From contig CAWKMN010000003.1 in the NCBI GenBank assembly GCA_963850765.1, forward strand, positions 1,488,001 to 1,552,000: a stretch of 64,000 bases of DNA, written 5' to 3'. The position numbers and the translations under genes are program-made. Position 1 is the first letter of the stretch; every line of letters begins with the position of its first letter. Source of the DNA: CAWKMN01 sp963850765. GTDB taxonomy: Bacteria > Chloroflexota > Anaerolineae > Aggregatilineales > Aggregatilineaceae. This document shows, one piece after another, positions 45,970 to 53,849 of this stretch. A model generated the notes under the pieces. That model was not told the DNA's origin and did not search any database. It was given only the letters and a program-made list of their open reading frames with translations.

Positions 45970-46533
45970 TTGAGCAAAAAAGTCCTGCTGGCGGGAGCGC
46001 TGCTGCTGATTGCCGGGCTGCTGATAATCTCGGCCTGCACCGAGCAACAGCGCGCGATCGTCCAGACTGCGGCCGCCGTACCCCCGGATCAGCCCGCGCC
46101 GACCGAAACACCGAAGTTCAGCCTGCTTATCTCACCCACACCGCTGCCAACCGTCGGCGGGATGATGGGCACCTGGACCGCCGTCGCTCAGGTGATGGTG
46201 ATGCCCACCCTGGATACGGAGCCGTATGTCATCACCAACCAGGGCCGGCCCCATTTTGTCGAGTTTCACGCCCTGTGGTGAGGGACCTGCAACGAAATGC
46301 GCCCGTCCGTGCGACGGATCGAAGAACTGTACCAGGGCCGGATCGATTTTCATGTGCTGGACGTCGATCTGCCCTCGAGCCGCGATCTTTCGAGGAAATA
46401 CAACGTCACTGGCATTCCGTATATTGTCCTGCTCGATGCAGAGGGCGAAGTCTTTGACGCCCTGCTCGGCTACCAATCGGAGCCGCAGTTGATCGACGCC
46501 GTGGAGCGCCTGCTCAACGCCAGCGGCGGATAG
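45970..46533 (+). CDS. Thioredoxin-like lipoprotein, candidate selenoprotein (in-frame TGA in the CxxC site)
   Basis: TTG start, AGGAG seven bases before it. Signal peptide with lipobox LIISAC, so C22 would carry lipid. A Pro/Thr linker leads to the thioredoxin fold: PHFVEFHALW, then TGA at 46279-46281, then GTCNEMRPSVRRIEEL, and on to FHVLDVDLPSS, cis-proline in GIPYIVLLDAEG and GYQSEPQLIDAVERLL. The reading frame is unbroken on both sides, and the TGA sits exactly where the first Cys of WCxxC belongs (W-U-G-T-C). That is the usual place of selenocysteine in redox proteins. A stem-loop follows at 46303-46317. If TGA is a real stop, the protein would lose its active site. A TGC-to-TGA sequencing error is the alternative. 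It would act as a thiol oxidoreductase outside the membrane. Confidence 0.7.
46303..46317 (+). promoter_or_regulatory. Candidate bacterial SECIS hairpin
   Basis: CCGTC-CGTGC-GACGG: five base pairs, five-base loop that begins 27 bases after the TGA. Bacterial SECIS elements have a small apical loop about 16-37 bases downstream of UGA, with G in the first two loop positions; here the second is G. The stem is short, so support is moderate. Confidence 0.45.
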
Positions 46534-46589
46534 AGCGGTCAGCGATCAGCCAAAACAAAGGCCACATATCTATCCAGGAATCCGTTCTT

Positions 46590-46617
46590 GTAGGGGCGTA
46601 CTGCAATATGCCCCTAC
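46590..46617. repeat. GTAGGGGC hairpin repeat
   Basis: GTAGGGGC and GCCCCTAC around a 12-base loop. Its core AGGGGCGTACTGCAAT recurs at 50732. The 377-base gap 46534-46910 holds this repeat, variants of CGGTCAGC/GATCAGCC (about 46537-46555 and 46713-46741), a terminator, and the rpsB promoter and leader, no gene. Confidence 0.7.
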
Positions 46618-46686
46618 GGACTGCGGGAATTTACGGATTGGTTGTAAGGATTAAGCTTGTTCAACCATGGTCGGTTAACGACCTTT

Positions 46687-46712
46687 CAGGAGCAGACTGC
46701 TCCTGGTTTTTT
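46687..46712 (+). terminator. Rho-independent terminator
   Basis: CAGGAGCA and TGCTCCTG arms around GAC, then TTTTTT. It is 155 bases after the thioredoxin-like gene and before the rpsB promoter. Confidence 0.75.
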
Positions 46713-46746
46713 AGCTGACGGCTGACCGCTGACCGCTGATCCGGCC

Positions 46747-46775
46747 TTGTTGGTGCCCCGGCCTTATGATACAAT
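46747..46775 (+). promoter_or_regulatory. Promoter of rpsB-tsf
   Basis: TTGTTG (46747-46752), 17 bases, TACAAT (46770-46775) with an extended TGA just before the -10. A start near 46782 leaves a leader of about 130 bases, which has a CCGGC-ATTGA-GCCGG hairpin and could hold S2 autoregulation. Confidence 0.6.
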
Positions 46776-46910
46776 GCTGCCCCGGCGCATAATGTCTGCG
46801 CCCAAAAAACACACACCAGGACTCGGCCTGTGTTGTCCGGCATTGAGCCGGATTGCGGCGGGGGATGAACGGTGTGAACGTCTAAACACACTTCAGAAGG
46901 AGCAAGTCCC

Positions 46911-47792
46911 ATGCCTGTGATTTCAATGAAATCGCTGCTGGAAACAGGTGTCCACTTCGGCCACCGTTCCCGCAAGTGGAACCCGAAGATGAAGCCGTAT
47001 ATCTTTACGGAGCGCAACGGGATCCACATTATCGACCTGCAGCAGACGATCGTCTTCATTGACGAGATCTACGCTGTGGTGCGCGATACCGTGGCCGATG
47101 GCGGCACGGTGCTGTTCGTTGGCACCAAGCGCCAGGCGCAGGAAACGATCGCATCCGAAGCGGCTCGCTCCGGGATGCCCTTTGTCAACCAGCGCTGGCT
47201 CGGCGGCACGCTGACCAACTGGCGGACCGTGCGCGGCCGTCTGGAAACGATGAAGCTGTTGGAGCGCCAGCGTGAAGAAGGCGCGTTTGACCAACTGACG
47301 AAGAAAGAACGCCTGCTGCTGGATCGGAAGATGGAGCGGCTGGAACTGCGGTTCGGTGGCATGCGTAATATGTCCCGGCTGCCCGATCTGGTCTTCGTGG
47401 TCGATGTGCGCCGCGAAGAAACCGCCGTCAAAGAGGCCAATGTCCTGAACATCCCGGTGATCGCCCTGGTCGATACCAACTGCGATCCCGATCCCATCGA
47501 TTTCGTCATCCCGGCCAACGATGACGCCATCCGCGCCATCAAACTGCTCACCGGCAAGATGGCCGACGCCGTCCTGGAAGGGATCGCCATGCGCAAGACG
47601 CGCGTGGACGATGACGAGTTCGAAGAGGCGGATGTCGATTTTGTGGATCACATGATTGAAGCCGACGACGACGAGGCTTACCTGGGTGAAGCGACCCTGG
47701 CGAAGCTGCGCAGCGGTGATCTGGATTTCCTCGATGACGGGGCAGTGGATGAAGTTGAGACCGTAGAAGTAACCGAAGAGAGTGAGGAATAG
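46911..47792 (+). CDS. rpsB: 30S ribosomal protein S2
   Basis: 293 residues. It opens ISMKSLLETGVHFGHRSRKWNPKMKPYIFTERNGIHIIDLQQT, the S2 signature, and has RWLGGTLTNW and PVIALVDTNCDPDPIDFVIPANDDA. The last 60 residues (DDEFEEADVDFVDHM to the end) are an acidic extension, longer than in E. coli. AGAAGGAG lies eight bases before ATG. S2 binds late to the 30S head. First gene of rpsB-tsf, with only five bases before tsf. Confidence 0.97.
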   Translation: MPVISMKSLLETGVHFGHRSRKWNPKMKPYIFTERNGIHIIDLQQTIVFIDEIYAVVRDTVADGGTVLFVGTKRQAQETIASEAARSGMPFVNQRWLGGTLTNWRTVRGRLETMKLLERQREEGAFDQLTKKERLLLDRKMERLELRFGGMRNMSRLPDLVFVVDVRREETAVKEANVLNIPVIALVDTNCDPDPIDFVIPANDDAIRAIKLLTGKMADAVLEGIAMRKTRVDDDEFEEADVDFVDHMIEADDDEAYLGEATLAKLRSGDLDFLDDGAVDEVETVEVTEESEE

Positions 47793-47797
47793 AGGTC

Positions 47798-48409
47798 ATG
47801 GCAATTACTGCCCAAATGGTCAAAGATCTGCGTGAATTGACTGGCGTCGGTCCGCTGGACTGTAAAAACGCGCTGGAAAAGTTCGGCGGCGATATGGCCA
47901 AGGCTGCCGATTTCCTGCGCGAAAAAGGGCTGGCGAAAGCCGCCAAGAAGCTCGGCCGCGCCACTAATGAGGGCATCGTTCACACCTACCTGCATCACAA
48001 CAACCGGCTGGGTGTGATGGTGGAGCTGAACTGCGAAACCGACTTCGTTGCCAAGACTCCGCAGTTCCGCACGCTGGCGAATGACATCGCCCTGCAAATT
48101 GCCAACCTGAATCCGCAGGTCGTTCGTCGCGAAGATGTGCCGCAGGCGCTGATCGAGACCGAACGCGATCTGCAGCGCCGCCGCGCGCTCGACGAGGGCA
48201 AGCCCGAAAATGTGGTCGATAAGATCGTGGATGGCCGCATGGGGAAATTCTACGAAGATCTGGTGCTTCTCGAGCAGCCGTTCATCAAAGACGACAGCAA
48301 GAAGATCGGTGATCTGGTCACGCAGGCGATTGCCGAACTCGGCGAAAATATCATGGTCAGCCGCTTTGCTCGGTTCGCCGTCGGCGAAGTCAGCGAACAG
48401 AGCGAATAG
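47798..48409 (+). CDS. tsf: Elongation factor Ts
   Basis: 203 residues, the short form lacking part of the core and coiled-coil seen in E. coli (283). ITAQMVKDLRELTGVGPLDCKNALEKFGGDMAKAADFLREKGLAKA is the N-terminal UBA-like region; VELNCETDFVAKT is the EF-Tu contact. It exchanges GDP for GTP on EF-Tu. Transcribed with rpsB; followed by a strong terminator. Confidence 0.96.
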   Translation: MAITAQMVKDLRELTGVGPLDCKNALEKFGGDMAKAADFLREKGLAKAAKKLGRATNEGIVHTYLHHNNRLGVMVELNCETDFVAKTPQFRTLANDIALQIANLNPQVVRREDVPQALIETERDLQRRRALDEGKPENVVDKIVDGRMGKFYEDLVLLEQPFIKDDSKKIGDLVTQAIAELGENIMVSRFARFAVGEVSEQSE

Positions 48410-48428
48410 AAGGTCGTGACTGAATGAG

Positions 48429-48473
48429 CACAAAAAGGGGATTAGGTACCCAAACCTGATCCCCTTTTTTGTG
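48429..48473 (+). terminator. Strong rho-independent terminator after tsf
   Basis: A long, nearly perfect hairpin (19 pairs, one G-T): CACAAAAAGGGGAT against ATCCCCTTTTTTGTG, inner AGGT/ACCT, six-base loop, T-run in the 3' arm. It separates tsf from pyrH, so pyrH needs its own promoter or readthrough. Confidence 0.9.
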
Positions 48474-48510
48474 CCTGTCAAATCCGTTAGCAAGGAGGAA
48501 CCCGAACCTG

Positions 48511-49248
48511 ATGACATCTTCCGACCAGCAGTTTAAACCCCACTACCGCCGGATCGTGCTCAAGCTGAGCGGCGAGGCCCTGGCCGGCCCCGAAGGTTTT
48601 GGCATCGATCCCCATCAGGCCGCTATTATCGCCCACAAAATCAAATCCATTTACGATCTCGGTGTGCAGGTTGGGTTAGTGATCGGCGCGGGCAACCTGT
48701 GGCGCGGCAGCATCGGCGTGCATCACGGCATGGAGCAGGCCACGGCCGATCATATGGGCATGATCGCCACCGTGATGAACGGGCTGGCGCTGCAAGACTC
48801 GCTGGAACGGATCGGCGTGCCGACCCGCGTGCAGACCGCCGTCACGATGAACCAGGTGGCCGAACCCTATATCCGTCTTCGGGCTATCCGCCACATGGAA
48901 AAGCAGCGCGTGGTGATTATCGCCGGCGGGACCGGCAACCCCTATTTCACCACCGATACCGCGGCCGCGCTGCGCGGCATGGAGATCAACGCCGACGTTA
49001 TTATCAAGGGCACCCAGGTTGATGGGGTTTATACGGACGACCCGAAGAAAAATCCCAACGCTACGCGCTTTGAACGGCTGAGTTATTCGGACGCGATCAA
49101 ATACCGCGTGCGTGTGATGGATCTGACGGCGATCACGCTGTGCATGGACCATCATCTGCCGCTGATCGTGCTCAACGTCTGGGACGATCACAGCCTGCTG
49201 GATGCCGTGCTGGGGAAAACGGTGGGCACCCTGATCGACGGCGATTAG
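48511..49248 (+). CDS. pyrH: Uridylate kinase (UMP kinase)
   Basis: 245 residues from ATG 48511, with AAGGAGG 12 bases upstream; a longer frame from 48469 would start inside the terminator. YRRIVLKLSGEALAG, VGLVIGAGNLWRG, and GTGNPYFTTDTAAALR are the PyrH motifs. It makes UDP from UMP with ATP. In many bacteria frr follows in rpsB-tsf-pyrH-frr; here it does not. The gap 49249-49429 holds repeats only. Confidence 0.95.
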   Translation: MTSSDQQFKPHYRRIVLKLSGEALAGPEGFGIDPHQAAIIAHKIKSIYDLGVQVGLVIGAGNLWRGSIGVHHGMEQATADHMGMIATVMNGLALQDSLERIGVPTRVQTAVTMNQVAEPYIRLRAIRHMEKQRVVIIAGGTGNPYFTTDTAAALRGMEINADVIIKGTQVDGVYTDDPKKNPNATRFERLSYSDAIKYRVRVMDLTAITLCMDHHLPLIVLNVWDDHSLLDAVLGKTVGTLIDGD

Positions 49249-49321
49249 CGCGGGTTAGAGAAGCGGTCAGCTATCAGCCGTGAGCCGTCAGCCAGGTAAA
49301 ATCGCGCAAATCTAACAAACA

Positions 49322-49343
49322 GGGCGGGTTTGTTAACCCGCCC
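49322..49343. repeat. GGGCGGGTT hairpin repeat
   Basis: GGGCGGGTT, loop TGTT, AACCCGCCC, a perfect nine-pair stem, followed by CCTACAC. Related to the GTAGGGGC hairpins. CGGTCAGC/ATCAGCC and CTCTGTG/CTCTGCG fragments lie on either side (49262-49290, 49367-49400). Confidence 0.65.
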
Positions 49344-49429
49344 CTACACTCTCTCGATCCTCAAGGATCTCTGTGCCCTCTGCGTCTCTGCGGTTCCATC
49401 TTTTTCTCGCTGAACGCTGATAACTATTT

Positions 49430-50374
49430 TCACCACTCAAAGGCCGAGCCGGGCGCGGTGGTGTCCGGCTTGGTATCTTCTTCCGCGTCCACCCAGGAGG
49501 CGTCATCGCTGGGGGCGTCCGCCTGGACGTTCGAGTCCGGTTCGCCCTGCATGGTCGAAAGCTGCGCGGCCATCAGCGGCTTTTGGATCGATCCGCCCGC
49601 GCCATCTTCCAACAGGACAAAACCCTGCTCGCGCTCGACAAAACTGTAGAACGATTCCAGTTCTTCGCTTACACGCCGGACCAGGACGCCGCGTAATTGC
49701 GGACCGCATGCCTGGGTTGTGACGATCACAAACTGCTCCGTCCCCGCCACGTGCCCGACAAAATCATCCGCGGTGCCGTGCTCGCTGACCAACTGCGCGA
49801 TCAGATTACCCGCAAAACGCAGCGCCTCGTTGGCGGTGACAAAACCGTACAGGTCGCGGAACGGCCCAAAATTCTCGATCGTCAGATCGATCTTGTACCA
49901 GTTACGCTCACCCGCCAGCGTCTCGATCCGTTCGTCGATCAGCCGGCCGGTGGGCAGCCCGGTCCGCGTTTCGGTCAGCCCTTCGCGCTCGGCGCGGCGC
50001 AGGGCGTTACGCACGCGCAGCGTCAGAATATCCAGATCGATAGGCTTTTCCAGAAAATCATACGCGCCTTCGGCCAGCACCTTGTTCTGCAGCAGCGAGT
50101 CGCCCGGCCCGGCCATCATCATCACGGGGATATGCCCGGTGCGCGGCTTGTCGCGTAAGGTGCGGAAGACGTCCAATCCCGGCATATCGGGCAGCCCGGC
50201 GGCCAGCAGAATCAGGTTGGGCCGGGCGGTCTGCGCCAGCGCCACGCCCTGCTCGCCGGTCTGTGCGGTCTGCACGTCGTAACCCTGGGCGACAAAATGC
50301 TGCTGCAGCACCGCTGAAAGATTGGATTCATCCTCGATGACCAGCAAGCGGCCTGATGTTTTTTCTGGACTCAC
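49430..50374 (-). CDS. Degenerate response regulator with GGDEF-like domain
   Basis: 314 residues from GTG 50374. Residues 8-120 fold as a receiver: E14-D15 acidic pocket and K110 are kept, but the phospho-acceptor position reads A58 (LILLAAGLPDM) where Asp should be, and the switch Thr/Ser is Ala (MMMAG). Residues 130-250 resemble a GGDEF domain, yet its active motif reads VAGTEQF in place of GGDEF. So it is unlikely to be phosphorylated or to make c-di-GMP. It may sense by protein contact. An acidic tail (ASWVDAEEDTKPD) follows. It starts 21 bases after gatC, likely one operon. Confidence 0.82.
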   Translation of the reverse strand: MSPEKTSGRLLVIEDESNLSAVLQQHFVAQGYDVQTAQTGEQGVALAQTARPNLILLAAGLPDMPGLDVFRTLRDKPRTGHIPVMMMAGPGDSLLQNKVLAEGAYDFLEKPIDLDILTLRVRNALRRAEREGLTETRTGLPTGRLIDERIETLAGERNWYKIDLTIENFGPFRDLYGFVTANEALRFAGNLIAQLVSEHGTADDFVGHVAGTEQFVIVTTQACGPQLRGVLVRRVSEELESFYSFVEREQGFVLLEDGAGGSIQKPLMAAQLSTMQGEPDSNVQADAPSDDASWVDAEEDTKPDTTAPGSAFEW

Positions 50375-50395
50375 GTGTTTGTCTCCCGAACCGAA

Positions 50396-50683
50396 CTATT
50401 CGAGAACGGCTTCAACGCGGAACTGACCATCCGCCGTATCGGCTGCATTAGCCAGCGCTTCATCCCGCGGCAGTGGCGGCCGCGCGACATCCGGGCGCAG
50501 CACATTTTGCAGCGGCAGCACCGACGCCGTAGGCGGAATGGCGCCGGTATCGAGCGCCTGAAGCTGCTCGACCGCTTCGAGAATCGCGGAAAGCTGCCCG
50601 GCGAACAGATCGATCTCCTCGTCGGTAAGCTGCAATTTCGCCAGTTCGGCGATGTGCTCTACCATGTCGCGGTCTATCTTCAC
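50396..50683 (-). CDS. gatC: Aspartyl/glutamyl-tRNA amidotransferase subunit C
   Basis: 95 residues from GTG 50683 with GAGGA before it. DMVEHIAELAKLQLTDEEIDLFAGQLSAILEAVEQL and LRPDVARPPLPRDEALANAADTADGQFRV are the GatC signatures. It stabilises GatA in the enzyme that converts Glu-tRNA(Gln) or Asp-tRNA(Asn) to the amide. gatA and gatB are not in this window. The gap 50684-50931 holds a hairpin repeat and low-complexity AACTAAAAACC sequence, no gene. Confidence 0.93.
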   Translation of the reverse strand: MKIDRDMVEHIAELAKLQLTDEEIDLFAGQLSAILEAVEQLQALDTGAIPPTASVLPLQNVLRPDVARPPLPRDEALANAADTADGQFRVEAVLE

Positions 50684-50731
50684 GGTGTTTCCTCAATGCT
50701 TTACAGCTTATCCGCAAATTCTGCCTTCCGC

Positions 50732-50756
50732 AGGGGCGTACTGCAATCCGCCCCTA
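50732..50756. repeat. AGGGGCG hairpin repeat, copy of 46590
   Basis: AGGGGCG and CGCCCCT arms. The 16 bases from 50732 are identical to 46592-46607. Confidence 0.7.
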
Positions 50757-50931
50757 CAAAAACGGATTTTCGGATAGGTATTTAACCAATCACCAAAAAC
50801 TAAAAACCAAGAACTGTTAACTTGCGGCGGATTATAACGCAGCGCACCCCGCGTGCGAAAATCGGCTGGTTTTCGCGCCCGACAGTCAGTATCATTGACC
50901 CGCGTATTCATTCACCTCTGGATAGTACAGC

Positions 50932-51855
50932 ATGACGGCGACTGTTAATACCCCGGCGGCTTCACGTCTGAACCCGCAGAAGAAAAATATCCTGATTCAA
51001 CGGCTGGCGCGCGGCCCCTGGTGGCTGCTGCTGCTGGCCCTGCTGGTGATCCTGTTCGTGACCCGAGTCTCCGACCAGCATCCCTACCCCGTGGTCTGGA
51101 ACGCGGTCAAACAGGGCATCTGGGTCACGATTCGGGTGTCGCTGATCGCGTACACGGTGGCGATGATCCTGGCGCTGATTGTGGCGATGATGCGGCGCTC
51201 GAAGAATCCAATCATCTACCAGATTGTCACGCTGTACGTGGAGAGCGTGCGCGGCATCCCGACGCTGGTGCTGGTCTACTACATGGCGCTGGCGGCCATC
51301 CCCAAGCTGATCCAGCTTGGCAACGACTTCGGGGAATGGCTGACCTGGGTCAACATCACCGTGACGCTCACCGATGACGCCGTCTTCCATATGACCTTTC
51401 AGGGCATCGGCCGGACGCTGCAAAACTTCGGCGTGCGCGACTTCCCCAACGAATACCGCGCGATCATCGGGCTGGCGATCTCGTACAGCGCCTTTCTTTC
51501 GGAGATTTTCCGCGCCGGGATCGAGAGTATCGACGCAGGCCAGCATGATGCGGCCAAAAGCCTGGGTATGACCCGCTGGCAGGTGATGCGCCTGATCGTA
51601 CTGCCGCAGGCGGTCCGCGTGGTGATCCCGCCGCTCGCCAATGATTTCATCGCCATGCTCAAGGAAAGCTCGCTCGTGTCGATCCTGGGCGTCGAGGACA
51701 TCACCCGCCAGGGTCAAACCTACGCGGCCAGCACCTTTACCTTTTTCCAGGTGTATAACGTCGTCGCGCTAACCTATCTGGTGCTGACGCTGTCGCTCTC
51801 GATGCTGGTTAAGCTGCTGGAACTGTATATGCACCGGGGCCGCAAGCACACCTGA
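50932..51855 (+). CDS. Amino-acid ABC transporter permease (HisM/GlnP family)
   Basis: 307 residues, single gene. A long N-terminal basic region and first helix (30-48), then the His/Glu/Gln-type permease core: VKQGIWVTIRVSLIAYTVAMILALIVA, VRGIPTLVLVYYMALAAIPKL, and EIFRAGIESIDAGQHDAAKSLGMTRWQVMRLIVLPQAVRVVIPP, which is the EAA loop to the ATPase. It has the insert at residues 125-160 seen in some permeases. No binding protein or ATPase lies beside it, so its partners must be elsewhere. It ends before an FNR-type box. Confidence 0.88.
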   Translation: MTATVNTPAASRLNPQKKNILIQRLARGPWWLLLLALLVILFVTRVSDQHPYPVVWNAVKQGIWVTIRVSLIAYTVAMILALIVAMMRRSKNPIIYQIVTLYVESVRGIPTLVLVYYMALAAIPKLIQLGNDFGEWLTWVNITVTLTDDAVFHMTFQGIGRTLQNFGVRDFPNEYRAIIGLAISYSAFLSEIFRAGIESIDAGQHDAAKSLGMTRWQVMRLIVLPQAVRVVIPPLANDFIAMLKESSLVSILGVEDITRQGQTYAASTFTFFQVYNVVALTYLVLTLSLSMLVKLLELYMHRGRKHT

Positions 51856-51961
51856 CCGGCTGTCGGCCCTGGTCGAGACGCTCAGCAGCCGGGTGGAGCA
51901 GCTTGGGGCGCGGCTGCGCGACGCGCAATTTTCTGTAATTTTCAGAACGAAAACGTTAAGA

Positions 51962-52003
51962 TTGATCTGGATCAAGGCCGTTCGGCTCAGAACTGGCTAT
52001 AGT
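51962..52003 (+). promoter_or_regulatory. FNR-type box with class II promoter for the YwiC-like gene
   Basis: TTGATCTGGATCAA (51962-51975) matches TTGAT-N4-ATCAA in all ten fixed positions. TATAGT (51998-52003) is a good -10; the start near 52010 puts the box centre at -41.5, the exact class II activator distance. The gap 51856-52026 has no other feature. Confidence 0.65.
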
Positions 52004-52026
52004 ACGGGTATTGCCCAACGGTAAAA

Positions 52027-52857
52027 ATGATGGATTCGAACATGGTATCGACCACCTCTGCTCCCACGAACGCGCGCGTGCGCCTCAAAAGTATTGCCCT
52101 GCCGCCGGAACATGGGGCCTGGGGGTTTCTGCTCGAACCAATTATGCTGGGTCTGGCGGTCGCGCCGACGCTGGCCGGGCTGTTCCTGGCGCTCGGAGTG
52201 ATCGGGCTGTTCCTGGTCCGGCACCCGCTCAAGCTGGCCTTTACCGATTGGCAGCGCCGCAAACGTTACGCCCGCACGGTGATCGCGGAGCGCGTGCTGC
52301 TGGCTTACAGCGCTCTGGCCGTGATCGGGATGCTGCTGGCCGTGGTGCTCGGTGGGCCGGAGATGCTGCTGCCGCTGGTCCTGACCGCGCCGCTCGTCCT
52401 GCTGATGATCGCCGGCACGCTGCAAAATCGCGGGCGTGACCTGCTGCCCGAACTGGCGGGGGCCGCCGCGCTGGCGGCAACTGCGTCGAGCATAGCCCTG
52501 GCCGGGGGAGAATCCGCCGGGACCGCGCTGGCGCTGTGGGTGATCCTGAACGCGCGCAGCCTGCCGTCGATCCTGTACGTGCGCGCCCGCCTGCGCCTGG
52601 AAAAAGACAAGCCGTACTCGCTGGCCCTGGTCACGCTGTCCAATCTCGCCGGAGTCGCGGCGGTGCTGGCGCTGATCCTTGCCGGGCTGGCTCCCGTGCT
52701 GCCGCTGCTCGCGGTGGTGATCCTGCTGCTGCGCGCGCTGTATGGACTGTCTCCGTACCGGCGCCGTGTGGCTACCCGTACGCTCGGTTTCCTCGAAATT
52801 GGCTACGGGCTGATGGTGGTGGTCTTCACTGCGGCAGGCTATGCGTTGGGGCTGTGA
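52027..52857 (+). CDS. YwiC-like membrane protein
   Basis: 276 residues (ATG 52027 or 52030). LPPEHGAWGFLLEPIMLGLAV is the YwiC hallmark. About eight helices, with cytoplasmic RHPLKLAFTDWQRRKRYAR and RARLRLEKDKPYS loops. Inner membrane; function unproven, but in Bacillus ywiC lies beside the fnr and nitrate genes. The FNR-type box upstream fits low-oxygen expression. No clear SD. Confidence 0.85.
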   Translation: MMDSNMVSTTSAPTNARVRLKSIALPPEHGAWGFLLEPIMLGLAVAPTLAGLFLALGVIGLFLVRHPLKLAFTDWQRRKRYARTVIAERVLLAYSALAVIGMLLAVVLGGPEMLLPLVLTAPLVLLMIAGTLQNRGRDLLPELAGAAALAATASSIALAGGESAGTALALWVILNARSLPSILYVRARLRLEKDKPYSLALVTLSNLAGVAAVLALILAGLAPVLPLLAVVILLLRALYGLSPYRRRVATRTLGFLEIGYGLMVVVFTAAGYALGL

Positions 52858-52947
52858 ATTGTGAGTTTTGAGTTATAGATCCGGGCTCATGCCTAATCGG
52901 CGCTGTTTCCTCTCCCTGGCTTGGCTGGAGAGGGGCCAGGGGTGAGG

Positions 52948-53810
52948 CTACTGTCCTCTGTGCTGGTCGCCCAACTCGGCGACGATCATTCCCGCCAGGA
53001 TCAGCCCGCAGCCGATCAATTCTTTACTGCCGAGCACCTCGCTGGCCCACCACCAGCCGAAAAACGCCGCGAAGACAGGTTCCAGACTGAACAACAGCGC
53101 GGTGTGAGTCGGCGTGGTGAACCGCTGGACATAGACCTGCACGCTGAACACCAGCGCCGTCGCGACGATGCCGGTAAAGACGATCGCCCCCCAGCTTTCG
53201 AGCGGCAGATCAACGGATGGCGACTCGAAAACATACGCTCCACCCGTCGCCAGGAACGCAACCGCCACGATCTGTGCGACCGACAGCCGGATCGAGTTCG
53301 TGATGTGGGGAGAAGTGCGCCACCGTGATCAGATGCAGGGCGAACATCAGCGCGCACCCCAGCACCCACAGATCGCCGGATTGCAGGCTCAGATCCTCGT
53401 TGAGCGACAGCACCGCCAGGCCTACCGTCGCTGCGATAATCCCAATGATGGTCCAGCGCCCGGGTGGGCGGCGCAGCAGGATCGTCGCCAGCACCGGGAC
53501 GATCACCACACTCAGGCCGGTGATAAAGCCCGCTTTGGCGGTGGTTGTGCTCTGGAGTCCGATCGTCTGGAAGCATATAGCCGCCCGCCAGCCACAGACC
53601 CATCAGCCCGCCGGCGATCACCTCTTGGCGCGAAATCGAGCGGGTGCGGCGAAAGAACAGCGCGATCAGCAGCGCCGACGCCATAATGAAGCGCGCCGCC
53701 ACAAAGGTGATCGGATCGACGGCGTCCAGCGCATTCTGGACCAGCACAAACGTCGAACCCCAGATCAGCGCGATGCAGCCCAACGCGAGATCAGCCTGCC
53801 AGCGTTTCAT
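52948..53810 (-). CDS. DMT-family (EamA-like) transporter, two frameshifts
   Basis: About 287 codons, ten helices in two EamA repeats. It opens ADLALGCIALIWGSTFVLVQNALDAVDPITFVAARF and continues with AGGYML, then in another frame QTIGLQSTTTAKAGFITGLSVVIVPVLATILLRRPP and LWVLGCALMFALHLITV. From about 53300 it is again shifted: SWGAIVFTGIVATALVFSVQVYVQRFTTPTHTALLFSLEPVFAAFFGWWWASEVL to the end. The first shift is one extra C near 53568, the second near 53300. The rest is intact, so sequence errors are likely. It exports or imports a small metabolite, unknown. Between 52858 and 52947 there are only CTCTCC repeat fragments. Confidence 0.78.
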
Positions 53811-53849
53811 AGCTTGTCCATTGGAGTGGGAGGCGTATGCTGCTACGCC

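Noticed and set aside
45970..46281. Truncated lipoprotein ending at TGA as a complete gene
   Set aside because: The stop falls inside the thioredoxin active site, and the rest of the fold continues in the same frame; readthrough as Sec or a base error fits better.
48469..48510. Longer start for pyrH at 48469
   Set aside because: It would lie in the terminator hairpin, and a strong SD supports ATG 48511.
50895..50926. TTGACC with GATAGT as a promoter for the amino-acid permease gene
   Set aside because: The spacer is 20 bases and the -10 lies only five bases before the ATG, so a normal transcript is unlikely.
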